Notes under the pieces: generated by a model
The model's input: the letters and a program-made list of their open reading frames with translations, nothing else
Databases searched by the model: none
Told to the model about the DNA's origin: nothing
Part shown: piece after piece, positions 1 to 6,663 of the stretch
How the letters are laid out: each line of letters opens with the position of its first letter
Numbering within the stretch: position 1 is the first letter of the stretch
Source: Halobacteriales archaeon QH_10_67_13
GTDB lineage: Archaea > Halobacteriota > Halobacteria > Halobacteriales > Haloarculaceae
Direction of reading: 5' to 3'
Assembly (NCBI GenBank): GCA_003021335.1
Contig: PXQL01000045.1
Span: 1 to 12,456, forward strand
Length of the DNA stretch: 12,456 bases
Translations under genes and position numbers: made by a program

Positions 1-562
1 TCTTCAGAAGCTCCGTCTCGACGCTCGCGAGATCGCGCGCGAGAAACAGGTCGGCGACCGCCAGCCGGCCGCCGGCAACCAGCACCCGCCGGGCCTGTTC
101 GAGGACCCGTTCGGGCTCGGGGGAGTGTGCGATCGCCTCGAGTCCCCAGACGACGTCGATCGACTCGTCCTCGACGGTCGCGAGCTCGTGAAAGTCGTCG
201 GTTCGGAAGGCGGTCCGGTCGGCGACGCCGTGCTCGCGGGCGTTTTGTTTCGCCGCCGCGAGCTGGCGCTCGCCGACGTCGACGCCGACGACGACGGCGT
301 CGTGGGCCTTCGCGTTCCAGACCGAGTCTTCGCCGGCACCACAGCCGACGTTGAGCACCCGCTCGCCGGGCTCGATCGCAGCCGCCGCCGAGAGCGCCCG
401 CATGGCGTTTATCGATGCCGCGCCCGGATCGTCGTGTGTCTCGTCGTACAGCCCCAAGTGGAGACTCCTGTGCCCGCGGTACTCCCAGGCCGTCTCGTAG
501 GCGTCGAGCAGCTCGTCGTAGATCTGGGCCACCTCGTCCGTATCGACCGGTCGGCGATCCAT
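1..562 (-). CDS. Class I SAM-dependent methyltransferase (partial, C-terminus beyond window edge)
   Basis: The gene enters from the left edge; 187 codons are visible from an ATG at 562-560, without a stop. The protein has a Rossmann-type SAM-binding fold: motif I is VLNVGCGAGED (residues 69-79, GxGxG-like loop), the acidic residue ending strand beta-2 is D95 in GVDVGERQL, and a later DVVWGLEAIAHSPEPERVL segment matches the post-motif region of UbiE / tocopherol / sterol-type methyltransferases. The N-terminal stretch (YDELLDAYETAWEYRGHRSLHLGLYDE) also resembles that small-molecule methyltransferase group. The substrate cannot be told from the sequence. A TATA-like TTACTGG on the minus strand (about 586-592) lies about 27 bases ahead of the ATG, which supports this start and a leaderless transcript. 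The family is confident; the specific reaction is unknown. Confidence 0.85.
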   Translation of the reverse strand, partial: MDRRPVDTDEVAQIYDELLDAYETAWEYRGHRSLHLGLYDETHDDPGAASINAMRALSAAAAIEPGERVLNVGCGAGEDSVWNAKAHDAVVVGVDVGERQLAAAKQNAREHGVADRTAFRTDDFHELATVEDESIDVVWGLEAIAHSPEPERVLEQARRVLVAGGRLAVADLFLARDLASVETELLK

Positions 563-584
563 TGCCGTCGCTTGGGCCCGCGCC

Positions 585-592
585 AGTAAGTG
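585..592 (-). promoter_or_regulatory. Putative TATA element for the methyltransferase gene
   Basis: On the minus strand an ACTTACTGG-like AT-richer patch stands in GC-rich surroundings about 25-28 bases ahead of the ATG at 562. That is the spacing expected for a haloarchaeal TATA box feeding a leaderless transcript. It is a weak match, called from position and composition only. Confidence 0.35.
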
Positions 593-667
593 CCTCTCGC
601 CGCCTGCCGCGACCGGCCTCGTGGCGGAACATACTTGTGACACAGTACCATGCTCTCACGTACGACA

Positions 668-826
668 ATGACCGATCAAACCAACACGTACGCCGAGCTG
701 GACAGCGAGACGGCCGACGGCGCCGACGCCTACGAAACTGACGACGGCACGGTCATCTACGACATCGACAGACCCCTGGCGTGGATCCAGGGTGACAACG
801 CGGTCGAGCTGCACGAGATGCACTGA
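668..826 (+). CDS. Small conserved haloarchaeal protein (DUF7331-like), 52 aa
   Basis: A 53-codon ORF starts with ATG and ends with TGA at 824-826. The acidic protein begins MTDQTNTYAELDS and has the core YETDDGTVIYDIDRPLAWIQ, then a short tail ending VELHEMH. This core (a YETDDG-type turn, a V-Y-D strand, then P-LAW-I) is what I remember of the short haloarchaeal proteins filed as DUF7331; that assignment is from memory. It has no signal peptide, transmembrane helix or cysteine. Codon choice is strongly GC3-biased, consistent with real coding. It stands alone between the divergent methyltransferase gene and the next plus-strand gene. A TATA-like ACATACTTG (about 628-636) lies upstream and would give a short leader. 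The function is unknown. Confidence 0.75.
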   Translation: MTDQTNTYAELDSETADGADAYETDDGTVIYDIDRPLAWIQGDNAVELHEMH

Positions 827-857
827 CCGCCAAGATTCCCTGAGCGGACGACACGTC

Positions 858-866
858 TTTTTATAC
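858..866 (+). promoter_or_regulatory. TATA box for the small membrane protein gene at 886
   Basis: TTTTTATAC is the most AT-rich patch in this area. It lies about 25 bases ahead of the GTG at 886, the spacing of an archaeal TATA box on a leaderless transcript. This supports the GTG as the start codon. Confidence 0.6.
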
Positions 867-885
867 TACGTCCCGATAATCGCTC

Positions 886-1251
886 GTGGACGAGACCGAC
901 GCCGGGGAATCCGAGGCGCCGACGAGCCCCGGGTGGACCGCGGAGGCGCCGGAAGCGGACGGGCCGCCGGCGGAGCCGACCGAAGTGGGTTCAGACGGGC
1001 GAACCCGGGACTCCGGGAGCTCGTCGTCGGAGGTCGACCCGGCGGTTCGGGCGGGGTTCTGGCGGCTCGTGCTCGTCGTGGACGCGGCGATCGCCGGACT
1101 CGCGCTAGGGGGATTGCTCGTCTGGTTTCGCGCCGACCCGCTCCCGGGAGGAGCTTTGCTCGCGGCCGGACTCGCGGCGACCGGCTACGCTGCGTTCCGG
1201 TACCGGAAGCTCAGACGGCGACTGGCGGGCGCTGCAGAGGGCAACGAGTGA
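886..1251 (+). CDS. Two-helix haloarchaeal membrane protein (DUF7322-like), next to rad50
   Basis: A 121-aa protein starts at a GTG that sits about 25 bases after a clear TATA box. Residues 1-57 are acidic, Pro/Ser-rich and probably disordered and cytoplasmic. Two hydrophobic segments follow (about 59-81, starting WRLVLVVDAAIAGLALGG, and about 86-104), separated by a short loop, and a basic tail YRKLRRRL (about 106-113) suggests the C-terminus is also cytoplasmic. The pattern of a disordered N-terminus, a DPxV..xFW.LVLV first helix and a second helix matches what I remember as DUF7322, a small membrane protein found beside rad50 in haloarchaea; the name is from memory. The gene is convergent with rad50, with only four bases between the two stop codons. 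Its role is unknown. A link to Mre11-Rad50 is suggested only by position. Confidence 0.75.
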   Translation: MDETDAGESEAPTSPGWTAEAPEADGPPAEPTEVGSDGRTRDSGSSSSEVDPAVRAGFWRLVLVVDAAIAGLALGGLLVWFRADPLPGGALLAAGLAATGYAAFRYRKLRRRLAGAAEGNE

Positions 1252-1255
1252 CCGG

Positions 1256-3937
1256 TCAGTCGGTCGCCTCGGCCAGCCGTCGCCGGGGCGGCGCGGTCTC
1301 GACGGTCGAGCGGTTGGTCGTCGGATCCTTTCGCACGCGTAAGAGCCGGTCGGCCGCCGCGACGAGCTCCTCGTCGTGGCTGACGACCAGGATCTGCTCG
1401 ACCCCCAGCTCGCGCATGGCGTCGATCAGCTCGATCAGCTGGGAGACGTGGCTGTCGTCGAGAAAGACCGTCGGCTCGTCGAGGATCAGCGGCGGCATCG
1501 GTGCGGTTCCCTCGATGCCCTCCGCGAGCAGGCGGTAGATCGCACACCGCAGGCTGAGGTTGAACAGAGCCCGCTCGCCCCCGGAGAGCTGCTCGGGCGC
1601 GAGGGGCTCGCCGTCGTTCTGGTAGACCGTCAGGCGGTACTGCTCGTCGAGTTCGATCCGCGAGTAGCTGTCGTTCTCGTAGACCAGCTCGAAGGTCTCG
1701 TTGAGCATCCGCTCTAAGCTCGACAGGTTCTGCTGGCGGAGGTCCTCGCGCAGTCCGGCGTAGGTCGACTCGAGTGACTCCACCTGGTCGTACAGCGATG
1801 CGAGCCGGTCGCGCCGGGTCTCGAGGGTCTCCCTGCGCTCTCTGAGCTCTTCGAGGCTGTCGAGTTCCTGCTCGATGGCTCCGAGCTTGCCCCGGAGCGT
1901 CTGTTGTCGCTCGTCGAGTTCGGCGAGTGTCCCTTCGACTTCCTCAAGATACTGCTTGGCGCGGTCGCGTTCTGACTCGGCGGACTCGATTCGCTCCTCG
2001 TCGACGACGGCCGCCAGCTCCTCGCGGCGCTCGCGGAGCCGGTCCAAGCGGTTCCGGCGCTCGTCGTTGATCTCTGCCTTCTCGGCCCGTTCCTCACGGA
2101 GGGTCTCCACCTCGGCTTCGAGGTCGGCGATTTCGGCCAGTCGGTCGGCGAGCGATCGGACGCGCTCGAGGCGATCCGACCGGCCGGTCTTCTCCGCTCT
2201 GCGGTCCTCGATCAGATCCTCAAGTTCGTCGACCCGGTCGGCGCGATCGGCGGCAGTCGCGCGTTTCGACGCCGCCTCCTCGGTGCGGTCCTCGGCGTCG
2301 TCCCGCAGCCGATCGATCCGGTCGCACTGGGTCTCGAGGGCCTCTGCGCGCTCTTCGATGATCTGCTCGATGGTATCCCGCTCGGTCTCGAGTTCGTCGA
2401 GACGCTCGGCCGCATCGACGAGTTCTCCGGCCCGGTCGAGGTCGGCCTCCCGCTGCGTCTCCGTTTCTCTGAGCTCCTCGAGGTCGGCTTCGAGTTCCTC
2501 GACCTGGGCTTCGCGCTCGTCGATCGCCTCGACGTGCGGCGAGCCCTCGACGGGCTGGCCACACTCCGGGCAACGTCCCGCCGCCTTGAGCTCGCGGGCG
2601 TCCTCGAGTGCTTCCGTTGCGGTTTTCAGCTCCGCTTCGCGCTCGGCGAGGGTTTCCCGGACCTCCGCGAGTTGCTCCCGGCGCTCGGTCTCGTACTCGG
2701 CGGCCGTCTCGGCCGTGGCCGGCGCGTCCTCGAAGGTCGCCCGGAGTTTTTCGCGTTCGGTCGCGAGCTCTTCGAGTCGCTCTCGGCGATCCTCGAGTTC
2801 GGCGGCCGCCTCCTCGCGGTCGGTCTCGAGTTCGGCGGCCTCCTCGCGCTTTCGCGCTGCCGCCTCCTCGAGTTCCTCGGCGCGGCTTTCGAGCTCCTCG
2901 CGCTCGCTGTCTACGGCCTGTCGTTCGACGCTCAGCTCCCGGATCTCCTCGGTCAGGCTCTCGATCTCGGCCTCGAGCGCGTCGGCCCGTTCGGCCGCCC
3001 ACTCCTCGTCGAGTTCGTCGCTCGAGGCGTCAAGTCCCGCGGTCAGCTCCTCGCGGCGCTCGCGGAGTCGCTCCAGACGGCCCCGACAGTCGTCGATCTC
3101 GTCGGCGAGACGCTCGCGTTTCTGTGCGGTCTCGGCGATCCGGTCGCGCAGCTCCTTGAGTTCCGATCGGACGTCGGCCAGCTCCTCGCGGCGTTCGGTC
3201 TGTTCTTCGAGCACGCTCTTTGCCTCCTCGAGGGTCCGTCTGGCCTGCTCGCGGTTCTGCTCGTAGCGCTCGCGGTCGTCGGCGAGCTCGGACAGCTGTT
3301 CTCTGACCGCGTCGCGGCGCTCGAGCAGCTCGGTCTCGTCGGAGGCCTCAATCTGGTTGTCGACCTCCGAGAGCGCACCCTCCACGTCGTCTCTGACCCG
3401 TCCGACCCCGACACGGGCGTCGCTGGCTCGCTCGCGGTACTCCTCTAGGCGGCCCAGCTGGAGCAGGTCATCGAGGATGTCCTGGCGCTCACTCGGGGCG
3501 GCGTCAATCAGAGCGTTGACCTCCCCCTGCCGGACGTACGCACAGTTGCGAAAGGCCTCGGCGTCCATCCGCAGCAGTGCCGTCACGTACTCGCGGACGT
3601 CGGTCGCGCCCTCGATCGTCTCCGCGTCGGTCTCGAGCACGCACCGGGCCGTCCGCGCGCTTCCGTCTCGGACCCGGACCTTGCGGTCGATCCGGCCGGT
3701 CGTCCCGTCGTGGGCAAAGGAGAGTCCGACCGTCGAGCCGTCGGTGCCGACGGTCACGGCCTCATTAATGGTTCCGTCGAGCGCGCGGGCGCCGTACAGC
3801 GCGAAAAACGCTGCCTCCAGCAGCGAGGACTTTCCGCTGCCGTTGAGCCCGTGGATGACCGTCACCCCGGGCTCGAACTCGACTTCTGCGGCCTCGAAGG
3901 GCTTGAACTGCTCGAGACTGAGCCGGTCGAACCTCAC
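1256..3937 (-). CDS. rad50: DNA double-strand break repair ATPase Rad50
   Basis: This 893-aa SMC-like ATPase is the partner of the Mre11 nuclease in sensing and processing double-strand breaks. All parts are visible: an N-terminal half-ATPase with Walker A GLNGSGKS (residues 30-37); a Q-loop region AYVRQGE (about 133-139); a long Glu/Arg/Leu-rich antiparallel coiled coil from about 170 to 740; the zinc hook CPEC (C456, C459) at its apex; and a C-terminal half-ATPase with signature LSGGE (784-788), Walker B ILDEPT (818-823, E821 catalytic) and the H-loop VVSHDEE (H854). The length is typical. The start is a GTG whose first bases overlap the mre11 stop (GTGA, 3934-3937), so translation is coupled to mre11. 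Nothing in Rad50 looks damaged, in contrast to its partner. The coiled coil produces many spurious antisense open frames. Confidence 0.97.
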   Translation of the reverse strand: MRFDRLSLEQFKPFEAAEVEFEPGVTVIHGLNGSGKSSLLEAAFFALYGARALDGTINEAVTVGTDGSTVGLSFAHDGTTGRIDRKVRVRDGSARTARCVLETDAETIEGATDVREYVTALLRMDAEAFRNCAYVRQGEVNALIDAAPSERQDILDDLLQLGRLEEYRERASDARVGVGRVRDDVEGALSEVDNQIEASDETELLERRDAVREQLSELADDRERYEQNREQARRTLEEAKSVLEEQTERREELADVRSELKELRDRIAETAQKRERLADEIDDCRGRLERLRERREELTAGLDASSDELDEEWAAERADALEAEIESLTEEIRELSVERQAVDSEREELESRAEELEEAAARKREEAAELETDREEAAAELEDRRERLEELATEREKLRATFEDAPATAETAAEYETERREQLAEVRETLAEREAELKTATEALEDARELKAAGRCPECGQPVEGSPHVEAIDEREAQVEELEADLEELRETETQREADLDRAGELVDAAERLDELETERDTIEQIIEERAEALETQCDRIDRLRDDAEDRTEEAASKRATAADRADRVDELEDLIEDRRAEKTGRSDRLERVRSLADRLAEIADLEAEVETLREERAEKAEINDERRNRLDRLRERREELAAVVDEERIESAESERDRAKQYLEEVEGTLAELDERQQTLRGKLGAIEQELDSLEELRERRETLETRRDRLASLYDQVESLESTYAGLREDLRQQNLSSLERMLNETFELVYENDSYSRIELDEQYRLTVYQNDGEPLAPEQLSGGERALFNLSLRCAIYRLLAEGIEGTAPMPPLILDEPTVFLDDSHVSQLIELIDAMRELGVEQILVVSHDEELVAAADRLLRVRKDPTTNRSTVETAPPRRRLAEATD

Positions 3938-5165
3938 AGGTACTCCTCCATCGTCGCTTGGTCGTCGCCGTTGTCGGCTCGCTCTCTCTCGGCGGACTCG
4001 GGCGGACGCCCGTCGTCGCCGGACGGCTCGCGGGAGTCTGTGTCAGAGTTTTCCCCGGCCGCGTCGGTTCCGTCGGCGTCCTCGTCTGCGGTAGCCCGGT
4101 CGACCGCGGCGGCCGTCGATTCGTCTTTGGCCGCCCCGTCGCCGACCGTCTGTGGCGCCGAGTCGGACTCGTCCGACCGAGACGGCGCGTCCCCGGAGCC
4201 CTTGGCGTCCGCGCTCAAGGGCTCGGCGGCGAAGGCGGCGGGCTCGTCGGTCAGCTCCCCGACGCGTCGTTCGACGCTGTCTGCAACGTTGCTGTCGGCA
4301 AGTGACCGGTCTCGGACCAGCTCGTCGATCTCGCGGGCGGCCGGGCTCAGCCCCAGCGTTTCGATGCGCTCTCGGACCGCGGCGTCGGGATCGGCGAAGC
4401 TGACCTCGACGGCATCTTCCTCGACATCGCGTCGGTCGGTGACGCGGGTGACGAGCGCCCCGCGCTCGGCGGCGAACTCCTCGATCGCGGCGGGTGCGAT
4501 TTCCGACCCCTCGCCGGTGATCGTGACGATCACGACCGCGTCCTCGAGCTCGTACCCCTCGATCGCCCTGCGGACCTGCTCGAGACCCTGGCCCGCCCCA
4601 AGCTCGACATCGACGTAGACGAACGATCGCGTGTCGAGCCCGCGCCGCCGAACGTCGACGCCGTCCTCGAACGCCACCATGTTGTACCCCCGGTCCTCGC
4701 GCTCGCTCGCGCTCGCCCGCTCGGTCGAGCCGGCGTAGGTGAGCCAGGTCTCGGTCGGCTCCTCGAGCCGGCGGACCCGGTGGGTGTGATCGTCGCCGAG
4801 TAGGAGGGCGTCGAACGCGACCGGCGACTCCCGGAGCAGCCGGCGGGCGTCCCAGTCGCCGTGCTCGAACGGCTCGAACAGTCCGTGGGTGACCAGGACG
4901 GCGTGGGCAGCGTCGGTGGGCTCGAACTCGTACTCCAAGGCGTCCCGACGAGACCGGGGGACGAAATCGAGCCCGTAGACCGCTACGTCGCCGACCTCGA
5001 CGGGCTCCGAGCCCAGCCTGGTCGCGACCCCGACCTGCTCGAACAGGTCGAGCCACTGGCCGTCGCGTTTCGACTCGTCGCCCGCAGGAAATCCCGGCGG
5101 CGTTCCGGGCTGTGGTACTGGCGGTAGCCGAGATGCGTATCGCCCGTGTGAACCAACCGCGTCAT
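3934..5165 (-). pseudogene. mre11: mre11 with an internal out-of-frame deletion removing nuclease motifs II and III
   Basis: Mre11 is the Mn-dependent nuclease partner of Rad50. The 5' part begins with ATG at 5165-5163 and encodes [17 protein letters not shown]...RRRDFL (motif I GDTH, residues 8-11) down to about 5080. The remainder lies in another frame from about 5082 downward: [35 protein letters not shown], motif IV LVTHG, motif V LLLGDDHTH, and a long acidic Ser/Asp/Glu-rich tail ending MEEYL. In the first frame translation stops at TAG 4985-4983 after 60 residues. Family members carry some 55-60 residues between DFL and the GNHE..GQWLDLF block, including motif II (HAGDLFHDRRP) and motif III (GNHE); these are absent here. 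The missing length must be 1 modulo 3, so roughly 170-175 bases. The 3' frame has no ATG or GTG before DALEYEF, only a TTG at 4938. It is either a true pseudogene or an assembly or sequencing deletion. The promoter and the overlap with rad50 are intact. Confidence 0.9.
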
Positions 5166-5188
5166 CACCCCCGTTTCGTCGGCCGGGG

Positions 5189-5197
5189 GCTTATCGG
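5189..5197 (-). promoter_or_regulatory. Putative TATA element of the mre11-rad50 operon
   Basis: On the minus strand CCGATAAGC is an AT-richer patch about 26 bases ahead of the mre11 ATG at 5165, compatible with a leaderless operon transcript. It supports ATG 5165 as the original mre11 start. Confidence 0.45.
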
Positions 5198-5255
5198 TTG
5201 TCACTGTTTCCGTCGGGCGGTTCGGTCCCTGCCGGGCCGCGTGGACCCGAACACT

Positions 5256-5265
5256 CATTATTATG
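5256..5265 (+). promoter_or_regulatory. Putative TATA element of the PAN gene
   Basis: CATTATTATG is the most AT-rich stretch of the 119-base divergent mre11/pan region. It lies about 25 bases ahead of the ATG at 5285, giving a leaderless or nearly leaderless transcript. No GGAGG-type ribosome binding site precedes that ATG. Confidence 0.5.
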
Positions 5266-5284
5266 TGAAACCTACCCAGAAGAA

Positions 5285-6493
5285 ATGACTGATACCGTTG
5301 ACGATGTCGAGATGCCCTACGACGACGGGGCGTCAAAACAGGAGAAAATCGAGTCACTCGAAGAGCAACTCGATGTTCTCGAGTCACAAAACGAAGAGAT
5401 GCGGGACAAGCTGCTTGACGCGAACGCGGAAAACAACAAGTACCAGCAGAAACTCGAACGGCTCACCCACGAGAACAAGAAGCTCAAGCAGTCGCCGTTG
5501 TTTGTCGCCACCGTCCAGGAACTCACCGAGGACGGGGCAATCATCAAACAACACGGCAACAACCAGGAGGCGCTGACCGATATCACCGACGAGATGCGCG
5601 AGCAGCTCGAAGCCGACGATCGGGTCGCGGTCAACAACTCCCTGTCAGTCGTGAAACTCCTCGACGACGAAACCGATGTCCGGGCACGGGTGATGCAAGT
5701 CGAGGCCAGTCCCGAGGTGGGATACGGAGACATCGGCGGGTTAGACGAGCAGATCCGGGAGGTGCGGGAGGCCGTCGAGCAGCCCCTGATGAACGCCGAG
5801 CAGTTCGACGCGGTGGGAATCGACCCGCCGTCTGGCGTCCTCCTACACGGACCGCCCGGAACCGGAAAGACGATGCTCGCGAAGGCTGTCGCCAACCAGA
5901 CCGACGCGACCTTTATCAAGATGGCCGGCTCCGAGCTGGTTCACAAATTCATCGGAGAGGGCGCGAAGCTCGTCCGCGATCTGTTCGAGCTGGCCAGCCA
6001 GCACCAGCCAGCAGTGATTTTCATCGACGAGATCGACGCGATCGCGGCCCGGCGGACCGAGTCCAAAACCTCCGGGGATGCGGAGGTCCAGCGGACGATG
6101 ATGCAGCTGCTCTCGGAGATGGACGGGTTCGACGACCGGGGCGAGGTGCGGATCATCGCCGCGACCAACCGCTTCGATATGCTCGATCAGGCAATCTTGC
6201 GGCCCGGCCGGTTCGACCGACTCATCGAGGTGCCGGAGCCCAACGAGCGCGGCCGCGAGCAGATCTTCAAGATCCACACGCGGTCGATGACCGTCGCCGA
6301 CGGCGTCGATTACGGCGCCCTGGCGGCGATGGCGGAGGACGCCTCTGGCGCGGACATCAAGGCGATCTGCACCGAGGCCGGCATGTTCGCGATCCGCGAC
6401 GACCGCACCGACGTTCGAATGGAGGACTTCGAGCGGGCCTACGAGAAGACCCAGGCCGAAGAGGAAACCCCGCCGGATCGGACGTTCGCCTGA
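5285..6493 (+). CDS. pan: Proteasome-activating nucleotidase PAN (AAA+ ATPase)
   Basis: The 402-aa protein is the hexameric ATPase that unfolds substrates and feeds them into the archaeal 20S proteasome. Residues 17-68 form the N-terminal coiled coil, about 72-145 the OB-like domain, and about 150-385 the AAA+ module. Motifs include Walker A GPPGTGKT (189-196), the aromatic pore loop F222-I223-G224 in HKFIGEG, Walker B FIDEID (D248, E249), sensor region IIAATNR, and arginine fingers in RPGRFDR (R306, R309). The ATG at 5285 is chosen because [15 protein letters not shown] leads straight into the coiled coil and a TATA-like element lies at leaderless distance. The C-terminus is PPDRTFA, without the canonical hydrophobic-Tyr-X tail that docks PAN onto the 20S core; Phe sits at the Tyr position. 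Haloarchaea often have two PAN paralogues; which one this is cannot be told here. Confidence 0.96.
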   Translation: MTDTVDDVEMPYDDGASKQEKIESLEEQLDVLESQNEEMRDKLLDANAENNKYQQKLERLTHENKKLKQSPLFVATVQELTEDGAIIKQHGNNQEALTDITDEMREQLEADDRVAVNNSLSVVKLLDDETDVRARVMQVEASPEVGYGDIGGLDEQIREVREAVEQPLMNAEQFDAVGIDPPSGVLLHGPPGTGKTMLAKAVANQTDATFIKMAGSELVHKFIGEGAKLVRDLFELASQHQPAVIFIDEIDAIAARRTESKTSGDAEVQRTMMQLLSEMDGFDDRGEVRIIAATNRFDMLDQAILRPGRFDRLIEVPEPNERGREQIFKIHTRSMTVADGVDYGALAAMAEDASGADIKAICTEAGMFAIRDDRTDVRMEDFERAYEKTQAEEETPPDRTFA

Positions 6494-6496
6494 TCG

Positions 6497-6512
6497 CCGA
6501 GCCGAACGGCTG
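6497..6512 (+). other. Short hairpin just after the PAN stop
   Basis: AGCCGAACGGCT (6500-6511) is a 5-bp perfect stem with an AA loop, seven bases after the PAN TGA. It has no following T-run, so it is at best a weak 3'-end or terminator signal. Confidence 0.25.
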
Positions 6513-6582
6513 AGACCTCCCAGGCGGGCCCGTTTCGCGCTGCTACCGTTCACGTCGAGTTACGCATCGATCCCGATAGACG

Positions 6583-6600
6583 ACTGAAATACATTTCAGT
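6583..6600. promoter_or_regulatory. Perfect interrupted palindrome (8-2-8), operator-like
   Basis: ACTGAAAT-AC-ATTTCAGT is an 18-base inverted repeat with perfect 8-base arms and a 2-base spacer, lying in an AT-rich island between PAN and the next ORF. An imperfect second copy follows at 6612-6627. Its size and symmetry are those of a binding site for a dimeric winged-helix or helix-turn-helix regulator. The regulator is unknown; the DtxR-family gene at 7645 is one candidate by proximity only. Confidence 0.6.
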
Positions 6601-6611
6601 AACTCCGACTA

Positions 6612-6627
6612 CAGAAATGTCGTTCAG
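6612..6627. promoter_or_regulatory. Second, imperfect copy of the palindromic operator
   Basis: CAGAAATGTCGTTCAG matches CTGAAATACATTTCAG of the first copy at both ends (C.GAAAT and TTCAG), 28 bases downstream start to start. It lies directly ahead of the TATA-like CTTATGT at 6634-6640, overlapping or touching the expected BRE position, where a bound protein would block or modulate initiation. Confidence 0.5.
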
Positions 6628-6633
6628 ATTACG

Positions 6634-6640
6634 CTTATGT
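6634..6640 (+). promoter_or_regulatory. TATA-like element after the tandem palindromes
   Basis: CTTATGT lies about 27 bases ahead of the ATG at 6664, the leaderless distance. It is the best promoter candidate for the uncertain ORF that follows. Confidence 0.4.
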
Positions 6641-6663
6641 ACGGACAGTCCCTGTGGTATGGT

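Noticed and set aside
409..741. Plus-strand Arg/Pro-rich frames over and after the methyltransferase
   Set aside because: They are shadows of the minus-strand methyltransferase and of the 668-826 gene, with wrong-frame composition.
1720..3400. Apparent DNA repeats of CTCCTCG/TCGAG type
   Set aside because: They follow from repeated Glu-Glu-Leu and Leu-Glu codons of the heptad coiled coil. No regular period or spacer exists, so this is not a CRISPR or satellite array.
1875..3448. Long plus-strand open frames antisense to rad50, Ser/Arg- or Leu-rich
   Set aside because: They are complements of the Glu/Arg/Leu codons of the Rad50 coiled coil in a GC-rich genome. They have no promoter, no domain-like sequence and biased simple composition.
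3934..4938. A shorter, independent protein starting at TTG 4938 (LEYEFEPTD...)
   Set aside because: The in-frame sequence before it ([14 protein letters not shown]...GLDFVPRSRRDA) is clearly Mre11, so the TTG is internal to a broken gene and not a natural start.
4043..5056. Arg-rich 337-aa minus-strand frame across mre11
   Set aside because: It is an out-of-frame shadow: the arginine-rich composition is typical of reading GC-rich acidic genes in the wrong frame, and the Mre11 motifs lie in another frame.
4983..5165. Programmed frameshift or intein as an explanation for the mre11 frame change
   Set aside because: A frameshift would not remove some 55-60 conserved residues, and an intein would add sequence. 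There is no slippery run at the junction.
5198..5284. Upstream extension of the PAN start
   Set aside because: The added residues (including a Gly/Pro/Arg stretch) do not look like PAN, and the TATA-like element lies inside that extension at leaderless distance from ATG 5285.
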